NCBI GenBank assembly: GCA_003024175.1
Contig: MDYQ01000178.1
Location: forward strand, 1-32,531
Reading direction: 5' to 3'
DNA from: Planoprotostelium fungivorum
Taxonomy: Eukaryota; Evosea; Variosea; Cavosteliida; Cavosteliaceae
Length of the DNA stretch: 32,531 nucleotides
This document shows, one piece after another, positions 20,256 through 30,270 of the stretch. How positions within the stretch are numbered: the first letter of the stretch is position 1; every line of letters begins with the position of its first letter. A model generated the notes under the pieces. That model searched no databases and had not been told where the DNA came from. It saw only the letters and a list, made by a program, of their open reading frames with translations. Made by a program: the position numbers and the translations under genes.

Positions 20256-21527
20256 TTACTCTTTATGTTCAAATTCGGTATCTAACACGTGCTGTAACTG
20301 TCCAGAGGACATGGGAATGATGTAAGAAGGAACGTCCTTGTCGTTTCTGACCACAAAAACTCTGTGATCAAAGAATTCCGTCAAGTGTGAGCGGAACGAA
20401 GCCTCGTTTGCCACCAGAAATTTCTCCTTGCACTTTTGATAGAAGAGACTGTAAGGCAACCCTCCTTCTTCTCCCTCATCCATCGTCAGCGTCGTCATCA
20501 TCATTCGGCTCACCGATTCGATTTGTTGCTGTGCCAGGATGTGAAAGATCTTCCTTCCGTTCTGCGTCAGACTGCGCAAGATGTATCTCAGACCGTTCAT
20601 GTGGATGTCTTTGTCACTGGTGGTGGTGTTATGAATGACACTGTCTGAATCTGTCGTCTCTTGTAGATAATGTTCAAAGGTACTGGCCTCGTACCACACC
20701 CAACGAAAGCCTTCCAACATCTCTGCATCCCATCCTGTTTGGAATGAATTCCTCTCAATGCAGTTTGACTTCACCAGTCATTCCTTGGTAATGATCGATG
20801 GATGCGATGACAGTGAGGTTAGTGATGGCAGCCAGAAGACTCAGACGGTTCTGATCGGCCCAGTTCTCAATGGCCCTTCCGTCTATGCTGTGGACCAGGA
20901 GACGCAACTTCCTCTCTCTGTTTGCCATTGCACTGCGTATTCTCGATAACTGTTCCAGTGGTGTACCTGAGGCACTGATGTGTAAAACTTGGTTGAGGAC
21001 GATCTGAAGGATCTGTTCGGGTCATGACGGAGCTCATTACTCTGTTGAATACCACACCTGACGAGTGTCTGCTGTTGGTGTGTATCCGTTGAAGACAATC
21101 CAATCGTGCTCGTCGCTGTTCTCTTGGCAGTAATCCACGAAATTTTCGAGCAGCTGATGTTTCGAGCCCCAACCGTAGACCATCACATTATTACCCATCG
21201 TCAACTGTATATTCCATTCTTCGAATTGATGGTTGAGATGTTGCAGTGTCTGCTGGCGACGGTTGATTACTGATTGTTGTGATTGTATGATGACCTCTCG
21301 CAACTGCTGGGATTGAGACAAGTTGAGATTGTATTCTTTATCACCTGTTTCGCGGAGAGGATTTCAGATCTCGTTAGGGTGGCGTCCGAGGTCCGTGAAT
21401 TGGTTCCTTCTCATGTCAACGCGTTCGACTTTTTAGACACACCTTGTATGTTGAAATAGTCATTCTTTTCTGATTCTTCGTCAGAGACATAGATCTCATC
21501 CATCTGAAGGGTCCTCATTTTTGACAT
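20256..21527 (-). CDS. ORC2: Origin recognition complex subunit 2
   Basis: ORC2 is part of the complex that marks replication origins and loads the MCM helicase. Four phase-consistent exons, 21443-21527, 21058-21344, 20775-21012 and 20256-20734, give 362 residues. Landmarks: MVYGWGSKHQLLENFVDYC (AAA+-like core, family YGxGSKxxLL motif), WIVFNGYTP, LLVHSIDGRAIENW, LTVIASIDHYQ, GFRWVWYEASTFEHYLQET and ILRSLTQNGRKIFHIL; then the winged-helix domain with FYQKCKEKFLVANEASFRSH and LTEFFDHRVFVVR. It is much shorter than animal ORC2 (about 577 residues) because the N-terminal disordered region is nearly absent. Start codons of ORC2 and the divergent eIF4E gene are 53 bp apart. Confidence 0.95.
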
Positions 21528-21580
21528 GATCATCACGTGGTTATACAACGAGCCCATCCACCCAAGGATCACACATCACC
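21528..21580. promoter_or_regulatory. 53-bp shared region ORC2 / eIF4E-family gene
   Basis: The shortest intergenic spacer between divergent starts in the window. A CACGTG hexamer at 21534-21539 lies close to the ORC2 ATG. The region must serve two promoters or lie within overlapping 5' UTRs. Confidence 0.45.
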
Positions 21581-22523
21581 ATGAGCACACCAGACAACAA
21601 TTCGACGGCCGTTCAATCAGCCACAGGCAGCCAAAATGAATCTGGCACTCATCGCCTCCAATCTACGTGGACCTTCTGGTAGACACCTGTCCTCGTATTC
21701 TACCTCTCCTAAACGGGAACAGGTTTGACAAGAAGAACAAATCCAAAAATGTGAGCTATGCCGACAATCTGATTAATACCATCTCATTTTCCACCATCGA
21801 GGACTTTTGGAGGTAGGCACTGAGCGGATGATCCTTGTGATACTGAAACAACAGATCTTATGTTCACTTGGTCAAAGCTTCCGTTCTACCCAAGGAGGCA
21901 AACATCCACCTCTTCCGTTCCGGGTTAACTCCCATGTGGGAGGTGAGTGCATTCATCCACGGTCCTTCTCTTCACTTACATGATGCAGACCTTCCCTAAA
22001 GGAGGTTGCCACATTAAGAAAGTGAGAAAGGGAGACCCCAACTTGACTGTGCTGTGGGAGGAGTTGGTGAATGTACTCCCCATCAACTTCACTGACCTTG
22101 ACAGATGGTGGCTCTCATCGGTGAGGCCTTTGAGGATCCCGACGTGGTTGGCATCGTCCTCAGCATCCGACAGAAGGAGGATGTCATCTCCGTGTGGAAC
22201 GCAGACTGCTGCAATTTCTCCCTGAGACCCAGACTGAAGTAAGCAAGAGAAACAGAGTTCGAGCTGACCCCAATAGCGAGGTGTTGAAGTCTGTCTGGGG
22301 AGCTGAGAACTGTGGAGGGATCGAGTACAAGACACACAATGCATCCATGAAGGATAGATCCACCTACAGAACTCGAGGCAACTCGGTCGATGTCGTAGCT
22401 GCAGAGAAGGTCATCGCCGCTGCAGAGAACAATGCCACAGAGAAGAACGGTAGCGCAGAAAAGACAGAAGAGAAAAAGGAAGAAGAAAAAGAGCAACCAA
22501 CTGCGGGGGAGAAGAGTGGATAA
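21581..22523 (+). CDS. eIF4E-family cap-binding protein (4EHP-like, class III-type residues)
   Basis: Binds the mRNA 5' cap. Six phase-consistent exons, 21581-21678, 21723-21812, 21855-21942, 21989-22066, 22105-22238 and 22277-22523, give 244 residues. Conserved blocks: LQSTWTFWFDKK, VSYADNLINTISFSTIEDFW, HLFRSGLTPMWE (cap-stacking Trp of eIF4E W102), LWEELVMVALIGEAF and VISVWNADC (eIF4E W166). By alignment, the Trp-43 position is Trp while the Trp-56 position is Tyr (VSYADN). That combination fits class III eIF4E rather than class I (Trp/Trp) or 4EHP class II (Tyr-Phe/Tyr). The last about 45 residues are Glu/Lys/Asn-rich and look disordered. A repressor or specialised translation role is an inference. 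Confidence 0.92.
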
Positions 22524-22553
22524 CTCAATACAATCAAGTAGACACAATCTTCT

Positions 22554-24636
22554 TTACAATGTATCCCTGGCCATCGTCCTCTTTGAATTGAACAGGACGT
22601 TGTTGGTCCTCTGCTCCGATGAGTCTTCCACGATGAACAACTTGGCTTGCACTCGATGGATGAGAATCGCTCCACACCCTCGTGGAGATGCGTTGGGAAG
22701 GGAAATGGCAACGTACCGACCATCAGAAGATATCACAGGACTGCCCCATGCGATGTCTTGCATCGCAACGCCCATGTTCTGATCGGTTCAGAGTCGTGGA
22801 TGAGGGATGTCTCTTCTCACCTGCACTCTCCAATTGTTGTAGAACTGAGGAATGGCACAAGTGAAGAGGTAAGCCTTGTCACTGCTGTGGATCACCTCTG
22901 CAATGATTCCTGACTGTTCGCATCGAATTCCTGTCGCCTGTGCACAGATGTTGGTGGATGAGATGAATGAAATGATCCAATTCACTTGATCCACTGGATA
23001 TTCAACGATCTGCTGTTTGTTGTTGCAGGTGAAGTTGTTGTTGATGACAGTGAGATCCACAGGATTAGTCTGGACTTCCACCGTACAGAACTGAATGACC
23101 GCCTTATCTGAAGACGATGTGGAGGATTCACTGCCATCCCAGCCGATATAGCCCGAAGCACCCATTATAAATGGAGATACCACCTGAGCAGTCAATACAA
23201 TGAATCATTGTGCAGGGAACGATCTCACCTCCAAATCGACAGCGTGCCACTGTTGCCCATCGTAGATGCTGAGAATCTGACTGTGCTTCGACCATCTGAT
23301 CTCCTTCATGTCTGTGACGGTTTCTGGCAATTTCAACACGACGCTCTTGACTGCTGCCTGGTTCATCTTCATTTCCTATGCAGGTGAGATGAGGTATTTT
23401 GTAGAACCCACGAGATTCCTGACGATGGTGATGGTGTTGTTGATGGGTAGTCTGGCCGTAATGATGGCCGCTATGATGTCACAGTCGCGACTGGATATGT
23501 ATTGTGCCTCATCGGTGTGAAGGAAACTGATGATCAATTCCGTCCTACTTGAATTAGAAACGAAGATCATCATCACATACCGGTTCTCGATGGAGATCTT
23601 GTCGATGTTCGAGTACAAGAAAGAAGCCTTCACTACTTGTTTGTTCTGTACACTGCCTGAAAAGGTCAGTCTTTCTCGCATGTCGAATGTCTCACCAGAC
23701 GGTTCAATCCTCTCGAAATGATCAGAGTAAAATCGGAAGATGCGTCGTTGTCCTCGACCATACCAATTGGTTCGTATGACCTTACATATCATTATCACCG
23801 CATGATTTCGATCAGCATGAAATGTCCCAGTGTACACACCTCGATGTCTACTGGCTTGTCTTCTTCTGTGGAAGAGGGTCTGGGATCGTAGGAATAATCG
23901 CTGGACCAATAAGACAGCACGTTGGGGATGATGTTGTAAGATTGGGCCGCAGACCATTTTGCTGCCCAAACTGTTCACCTATGATGAGAGAGTCGCTCGT
24001 GGTACATCTCATCACCTGAGTTGTCAATGATGGTGGATAAATAATTCACGCTCTCTGCATCATCTTTTCGTCGAGCAGAAGGAATGACGTGAGAAGAGAG
24101 GAGGTTATCGAGAGCTTGAAGTGGATTTGCATTGGCTATCATTCGTTGAGATGATGTAGGAGTTGTGGAGAAGACTCACCCAAAATGACGCAGCCACGAA
24201 AGAATGAGTTCAGATCAAACAAGACTTTGTCCCTGTTTGAATTGGTTTCACACAACCGCTCGAGGATTTCTCGTTGTGTGGCAAGAAGCTCATTCAAACC
24301 CTTCATTCCGTCATTCGAGTGAGGCACAAAAAGGACGTACCAGCCACTTGGATTGTTGAACAAAATAAATGAGAGGAGTACCCTTGCTGATCACCGAACT
24401 GCACCGCAGGATGACTGGCTTGACTCAGTATCATAAAAGGGTATTGCTCAGCTACCTGCGTCACTCTGCATTCTTACTAATGAGATACTGTCATTGTTCA
24501 ATCCCTCTATATGTTGATCGAGAAGATGCCCGATGGCTTTTCGAATCTCCTCTAGTTGATGAAGAAGAGATTGACTGTCGCTCTCAAACAAAATGAGAGT
24601 CTTCTTTCCCACCACCGCATCGTTCCTTTGTGTCAT
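22554..24636 (-). CDS. Uncharacterised protein, possible PH-like central region
   Basis: Ten exons join in phase to 555 residues: 24456-24636, 24180-24386, 24016-24135, 23840-23970, 23696-23780, 23581-23656, 23412-23544, 23229-23375, 22821-23183, 22554-22778. I do not recognise the family with confidence. Residues 1-130 are helical (LLHQLEEIRKAIGHLL). Residues about 215-300 (VIRTNWYGRGQRRIFRF, SNIDKISIENRTELIISF) recall the PH-like N-terminal repeats of the DNAJC13/GRV2 family. The C-terminal part (MKEIRWSKHSQILSIYDGQQ, DIAWGSPVISSDGRYVAISL) is beta-rich and propeller-like. The 36-nt introns 23376-23411 and 23545-23580 are inferred. If the first is not spliced, the locus would split into two genes, with a start near 23375. 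The stop lies 30 bp from the stop of the eIF4E gene. Confidence 0.65.
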
Positions 24637-24717
24637 TTGTTGTATGTGATATGATCGAACAAAAGCGAAATTTCTGTGCGTGCGTTTATTTCCGAATCAA
24701 CTTCCGGATGTTTGGGC

Positions 24718-27357
24718 TCAGGCTTTGGTCTCTTCCTCTCCTTCTTTCTGGTTCTCTTCTAACATGGCATACAGTATACTGTGTGTGCTCAACCCAGTGA
24801 CCACCTCGAAGTAGTCTTGGTCGTTTCTTGCCTCCACTGTACCGTCCGGGAGTGGTCGAATGGCGGAAAGATTCCTTGGAATATACACTTGCATGAAGAC
24901 CGCATCCTCTTTCAACTGCTCCTCGATGCTCTTTGGTCCTGTTTCCTTCAGCTTACTCTCTTTGACCATTCACCTCCAGAGGAAGAGATATCCTGCTCGA
25001 TCTTCTCGATGTACTGGTCAATGTCTACACCCTCGGCGGCCGTTTCTACAACAAAATCGAACAGACGACGAGGAGACATGGTACTCTGCACTCCCTGTCT
25101 GTGTCACTTTCTTCACCTGATGTGACGATCCACCTTTTTGTTGAAGAAGGTGGCCATGGACACACAATCTTTCTTGAGGAAGTCAAGAGCGAGGGGATGG
25201 TCCAAATCAACGGCTTGGGCGACGTCGATGACCCACAAGACCCTCTTCCTGTACATCAGATTGTATTCACTCAGATCGGCGTGAACCAACTTGCACTGAT
25301 GATACATCTTCCTCATGGTCTATCCCGTTCAGTCTTCTTCACCATCTTCATGTTACCTTGATGACTGAGTGGTAGATCCCCTTCCACACTTGAGTGTCCA
25401 CTTCTACATCTCTCAGTCTGGGTGCAGGGAAGCCATCTCTGCCGATGAAAGACATGATGAGGATGTTTTCCCTTAACAGGATGGGCTCGGGACATTGTAT
25501 CCCTGCACTTCTCATCCTCTTCAGATTCCTCGTCTCTTTCTCGGCCCACAACTACGGGTGTCATTCTTTTCTCTTCCATCGCTCTTCACCTTGATCAATT
25601 TTCTCGTGTTGTGCTGGCTCTTCTTGTTCTTGAATCGATAGTCACCTGATAGCGTCAGCGATGAGCTCTCTTGTCTCTCTCACCCTCAAGGTACTCCGCT
25701 CTGTTCTTGAATTCATTCATGCTCGTCTTAAAGATCTTGATGGCACACTCAACATTGCTCTCTATTCCTATCGTAGTGTTCATTCATGTCTCACTTCTCT
25801 CCTCACCTTCATAATCGCCGGTGACTGCGTGATACACGTTGGCCTCTTTTCCTGCAGAAACAACACCGTGAATCTCTCTGTTGTTGGTATCAATCGATTC
25901 GACCTCCAAAATGAATCTACACACCTGAGAACACCCGAGTTGAGCATCTTGAAGACGATGGTCTTCGTACGAGGGTCCATCACCTTCTCCTCAGTGGCAA
26001 CGTCCATCTTGTTTCCTCTGACCTGATATCGTCAGACTCCCCTCTCCCTCAGCCTTACCCTATTGGCCCTCGTCCTCTGTCTCCTGACGTTCTGTCTCAG
26101 GTTGTTGAAGACTGGGTTGGATACACGGATATCCTTCATGCTCCCAGACTCCATGTACTTCTCGATCACTCTGGCGTTCTTGATGGCAGCGATGGTGGGA
26201 TCGTGCTTCGTGACGTACATGACTCCTTTGGCACTCGGTGTTCTTCCCCTCGCTCCCGCTCTTCCCCACTCATTCGTTTCCTGTCTCTGTCATTCTCCCT
26301 CATTTCATCCTTTCCTCTCTCGTCTTGCTAGTTCCTCTCACCTTGACAACAGATCCTTCAGCACCCGACTGTCTTCTGATCTCTTCTAGATACAGCATGA
26401 TCTCGTCGTCTTCTTCTTCACTCTCTTCTCCCTCGTCCACCATATCGGGAGATGGCGTATCGTTGTAATGAGGATCGTAGGTGCAGGAGACCTGACCATC
26501 TCAGTATATCTTCCACTCCTTCTGTCACCTTGGAGGAAGGATCTAATGTGCGTCTCTCTCTCTCTAATTTTCTTCTCATGGCATTCTCTTGTACCACATG
26601 ATCGTAAGCGTCGTTTTCATTCTGCATTTTTCTGGCCAGCATTTCTGACTCGAAGTCTGCTTGTAGTTGTAGGGCTGCCGCGTAATCTTCATCGAGTTGG
26701 TGTTGGGCGACCACCTGTAGACGCTGAGGGTCTGCTAGTGATCTTCGCGTTCACCTCTTCATCGTGAATGACCACTCCATCACGGAGAGATAAGCCGTGA
26801 GACTCGATCATGACCTCTTCTTCGCTCTTCTCTTGCTTCTCTCCTTCATCTATTAAAATCAATGCGATGTTTCAGGCACTTCAAAACTGACCTGGAATGG
26901 ATAAAATGGTTTCTCTCTCTTGTGCTTCTGCTGCACTCATGGCTAATACCAATTGGAGTTCTTCATCTTCATCCAGCTGATTCTTTGGCAGTCGACCGCT
27001 GTCAGACTCGTTATTGTGCTGTTTGTCCTTCAGAAAGTTGAGTCTGCGTCAGTTGTATAGAGCACCTCGTCATCGACATAAAGGGCGTGCTGTGGATGAG
27101 GCTTGTGCGCCTTCTGCTCATACAACGAAGGTGTGGTCGATTGTTGACGTCTTGTGGGTGTCTCAGGCGAGACAATTGCAGAGATTTTCTGGGCATACTG
27201 CTCGTCCATCAAAGACAAGAGAGAAACTGATGGTGTCCTGCGGGGGATGAGACTCGTCAGCTGGTGCGGTTCGATCTGCTCACTTTGCAGGAGATGCCTG
27301 AGTGTAGTTCTTTGTGGGGGTAACTGGGATATTCTGGTTACCGCTTGGGGTAGACAT
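24718..27357 (-). CDS. RIO-family atypical kinase (RIOK1/RIOK3-like)
   Basis: RIO kinases act in late 40S ribosome maturation. Fifteen phase-consistent exons give 672 residues: 27284-27357, 27124-27237, 26892-27043, 26755-26849, 26529-26714, 26342-26491, 26059-26280, 25925-26022, 25807-25877, 25684-25761, 25590-25645, 25357-25551, 25134-25319, 24974-25094, 24718-24938. Kinase landmarks: VMDPRTKTIVFKMLNSGVL, EIHGVVSAGKEANVYHA (RIO P-loop), CAIKIFKTSMNEF (ATP-binding Lys), WAEKETRNLKRM, KLVHADLSEYN (catalytic Asp) and LWVIDVAQAVDLDHP (metal Asp). The segment KDIRVSNPVFNNLRQ before the kinase is RIOK3-like, whereas the tail VYIPRNLSAI is RIOK1-like. Residues about 85-105 (EDEELQLVLAMSAAEAQE) fit a ubiquitin-interacting motif. 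The acceptor of intron 26281-26341 is uncertain by a few codons; the first three exons are inferred from phase. Confidence 0.9.
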
Positions 27358-27499
27358 GTTGTCAAACTGATGATGTGGTCGTGCACGTGGACTATTTGAA
27401 CACGTGATTCGGTGAAAGAATTCCCGGAAAAAAACACGCTCAGATCACGTTGTAGAGCCCTTATAGCTTTCGCGCCAGCCGATCAGTTCAAAGGACTAA
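27358..27499. promoter_or_regulatory. Shared promoter region RIO kinase / PSF1
   Basis: 142 bp between divergent starts. Two CACGTG hexamers occur at 27384-27389 and 27401-27406, 17 bp apart. No TATA box is evident. Confidence 0.45.
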
Positions 27500-28317
27500 A
27501 TGAGCAACAGCAAGGTGATAGCTCTCCTTCAAGAGCTATCAAACAGTTCAACATTGCCGCCGTATGATGTGAGTCAGAGTCGAAATCACCTCACACGAGT
27601 GGGCTGATGGCATCAAGGAGGAGACAGTTCGAGAAACAGGCCAGGAGATCAATAACACACATTCAGAGATCATTCAATTGTTTGCTGAGACTCCAGCGAA
27701 AGGTGAGAGATGTTGCACCATACACCGCTCATTATCTGTTCTCAGAGAGAAAGCGTTTGGGTTCTAGTGTAGTGGTTCGACATCATACTATCGCTCGCAA
27801 CAAAAGATGTATATTAGCTTATCTGTGAGTACATAGACCAATCGTTAATTCATTGAAGACCAGGAAGAATCGAATCGATGTGATTAAACAGCTGCGATGG
27901 GAGTTAGACAATAGCATTCCAGAAGATGTAATGCAGAATTTCGGATCGAAGGAGGGAGAGTTTCTTGTCAAATACGACGAGATTCTCACTCAATACATTG
28001 ATGATGTTGGTGTGGACCTTTGCAAGGTGACGATGACGAGGAAATATAGATACATCAGGTGAAGTGACCGATGACAGGATCTGCAAGGACCACCACAAGT
28101 ATTGTACATTCAGGCTAGAGTTTTAGAAGATTGTCAATTGCCAGGTGGGATACACTATTCAAGACAAAAGACATGTCATCATCAGTGCGAGTTGTAACGA
28201 GTACCAGGTGATGATCAAGAGGAAGGGAGGCTGCTAAAGAAAGGGACTGAGCATTTCTTGAAGAGAAGTGATGTTGAGGGCTTGATCCGTGCTGGGGTGC
28301 TCCAGCACGTAATATAA
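27500..28317 (+). CDS. GINS1: GINS complex subunit PSF1
   Basis: PSF1 is a subunit of the GINS complex, part of the CMG replicative helicase. Six phase-consistent exons, 27500-27568, 27618-27702, 27746-27824, 27864-28026, 28078-28144 and 28208-28317, give 190 residues, close to human PSF1 (196). Landmarks: N-terminal VIALLQELSNSSTLPPY; VVVRHHTIARNKRCILAYLKNRI; IKQLRWELDNSIPEDVMQNF; and in the B-domain PPQVLYIQARVLEDC and LLKKGTEHFLKRSDVEGLIR, ending LQHVI. The intron 28145-28207 was set because only its second acceptor restores the conserved C-terminal B-domain. Confidence 0.94.
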
Positions 28318-28426
28318 AGCACGGGGATATGTTCGAAGAGTTTTGTACAAAATGAATCTTACCTTTTGTGACTCAGCTGTGACCAAACAATCCTCAGAGT
28401 CAGAACTGAATACGTTCTTTTTATTC

Positions 28427-28975
28427 TCATCTTTCAAAATTGGATTTTCCTCCTGTTTTAGATAGAAGTACGGTTTCCCTTATGACTATGTCGTGTGAAA
28501 TAGCCTTGCACATGTCATAGATGGTCAGGGCAGTTATTGTAGAAGCAGTGAGAGCCTCCATCTCTACACCCGTTTTGTGTGTAACCCCCACAACGGCCTC
28601 TATCACCAAGGTACCTTCATTCTTGAGTTCGATCGTGATGTCACACTGTTCAATTGGCAGAGGATGGCAAAATGGGATCAAATCGGCTGTTTTCTTTGCT
28701 GCCATAGTTCCTGCGATGACAGCAGTGGCGAAAACTGGCCCCTTGGGAGCCAGGATCTCTCCTCGGTTCAAATTCTGATACACTGAGGCAGGGAGCTGCA
28801 TGATCGTTCTTGCTCGTGCGATTCTTTTGGTAGCTGCCTTATGAGCAACATCGACCATCGCAGGTTGTCCCCTATGATCCACGTGCGTGAAGTCAGATAT
28901 GTTTCTGAGAGAAGCTCTTCCCCGAGGAAGCCCTGAGGAGCATAGTGCGTGTCCTATTCTGTTCCAGCAAAGCAT
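28427..28975 (-). CDS. MoaC, cyclic pyranopterin monophosphate synthase (molybdenum cofactor)
   Basis: Converts the MoaA product (3',8-cyclo-dihydro-GTP) to cyclic pyranopterin monophosphate, an early step of molybdenum cofactor synthesis. A single uninterrupted reading frame of 182 residues. Landmarks: FTHVDHRGQPAMVDVAHKA at the start of the MoaC domain; KTADLIPFCHPLPIEQC with the catalytic His region; GVEMEALTAS; and IYDMCKAISHDI with the conserved Asp and Lys, ending LLSKTGGKS. Residues 1-28 (MLCWNRIGHALCSSGLPRGR..) are basic with no acidic residue and could be a mitochondrial targeting peptide. It stands alone, not fused to a MoaA/MOCS1A domain within this window, and it is the only protein gene here without introns. 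Confidence 0.96.
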   Translation of the reverse strand: MLCWNRIGHALCSSGLPRGRASLRNISDFTHVDHRGQPAMVDVAHKAATKRIARARTIMQLPASVYQNLNRGEILAPKGPVFATAVIAGTMAAKKTADLIPFCHPLPIEQCDITIELKNEGTLVIEAVVGVTHKTGVEMEALTASTITALTIYDMCKAISHDIVIRETVLLSKTGGKSNFER

Positions 28976-29370
28976 TACGCAACGTCGATCGATGATCCGT
29001 TTTGTGTTTCCCCATCAATAAATATTGGTATATACGAATATTTATTCTCAAAATTTTGCCGATTTATGCAGGAATGCCTTGATTGGGAGGGCCAAAAGTT
29101 TCCAACGTCAGACGCGGCAGGATGTTTTGACCTATGGAATGCGCTCATATTCCACCTTATTGTGGTCGTTTTTGGGTCAGCTGTGGTGAACACTTGTGGT
29201 GAAGAGGCTTACAGTGCATACGATAATATACAGAGACACTACTTACAGCGTGAACAGACGGAGTCGAGGAACTGTGTATAGTTGCAGCAGCTCACTTTCA
29301 TAACACGTACTCTCATCAGCAAAGCAACAGACAACGCTAACAAACAACGTCAACAAATAACAACTGAACC
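28976..29370. other. Intergenic region between MoaC and the MULE gene, with AT palindrome
   Basis: 395 bp between divergent starts. No coding region is recognisable. It contains a near-perfect 30-bp palindrome listed separately; the rest shows no repeat I can identify as a transposon terminal inverted repeat. Confidence 0.55.
29017..29046. repeat. 30-bp near-perfect AT-rich palindrome
   Basis: Arms AATAAATATT (29017-29026) and AATATTTATT (29037-29046) are exact reverse complements, and the 10-nt centre GGTATATACG contains its own palindrome GTATATAC. Only two of the 30 positions break symmetry. It could form a cruciform or act as a dimer-binding site or as part of a mobile-element end. Confidence 0.85.
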
Positions 29371-30154
29371 ATGAACAACAACGACATCATCGCACCCACT
29401 GACATTGAGGTCGCACCACACTCAAATCAAGCCATCGATCACGTGAAAGCCTTCTCGCAGAACGTGGTCCTTGAGACCTACGAGGACTGTCACTTCTATG
29501 ATCTCGACGCACTCGGATTGAAGGCGCCATGCCAGGAGCTGATCTCAATTGCACCTGAGCTCCAAGTCTCCCTCCGTCCTGTCGACACCTCTGACGGCCC
29601 CCAGGACAAGAAGAGGAAGAAGCGAACCAAAGAGCATTTTGGGATGCAGAAGCTACCCAACAATGAGTTGCTCACGATGACAGAGGAGACCGTCACCACC
29701 TGGAGATGGCAGTCAAATGGAAAGAAGACTCGCAAGTCAGACGGGGCCACTGTCATATATTACATCTGCTCTGCCAAAGAGCTGACTGGATGCGAAGCCA
29801 GTTACGTGGATGTGAGTTGTATTCATTGAACGTCAACTGATTGTATTTGAAGGTGCAGTTCGATCACCTCAACGAGAAGGTAGAAGAGGACTACATTGAG
29901 ATCAAGAATTCGACCCACAATCACACTGCCCACTCAATGTCAAGCCAAGCGCCATAGTAGTCAAGGAAGCGATGACGCAACTACAATACGGTGTCAACAG
30001 TGGGACAGTACACACTAGAGTGACAGAGATGTGCACTTCACAAGGTCTGCCGTGCCCAGATCGTAGATCAATAGAGAACATGGCTGTTCGGGCCAAGCTC
30101 CTTCGTCTTCCTAGTCCAGATGCATATGTAAACCTACAGGTGATCCTCATTGCA

Positions 30155-30270
30155 ATCTCACGACACCATCACGATCTCACGACACCATCACGATCTCCTG
30201 ACATCATCACGATCTGATGACATCATCACATCATCATAATCTCCCAACATCATCACGATCTCACAACACG
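30155..30270. repeat. Minisatellite, 19-nt unit, in the MULE intron
   Basis: Units start at 30155, 30174, 30193 and 30212. The first two are identical (ATCTCACGACACCATCACG), the third and fourth diverge, and degenerate copies run on to about 30270. It lies inside the inferred intron 30140-30346. Confidence 0.85.

Noticed and set aside
23376-23411. Separate gene starting near 23375 downstream of a stop at 23376
   Set aside because: A 36-nt GT..AG intron removes the stop in phase and merges both parts, matching local intron size; kept as a stated alternative only.
802-27406. CACGTG hexamers in several promoters (802, 21534, 27384, 27401) as a CLEAR/E-box regulon linked to FLCN
   Set aside because: CACGTG also occurs in coding sequence (for example near 6205, 6387, 13888, 15475, 28880, 29439) at about the chance rate for a window this size, so enrichment is not shown.
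29853-29957. An intron from AAG|GTAGAA to TGTCAAG that would bridge the first MULE frame break
   Set aside because: It would delete the HNH residues that complete the zinc-binding domain, so a frameshift is the simpler reading.
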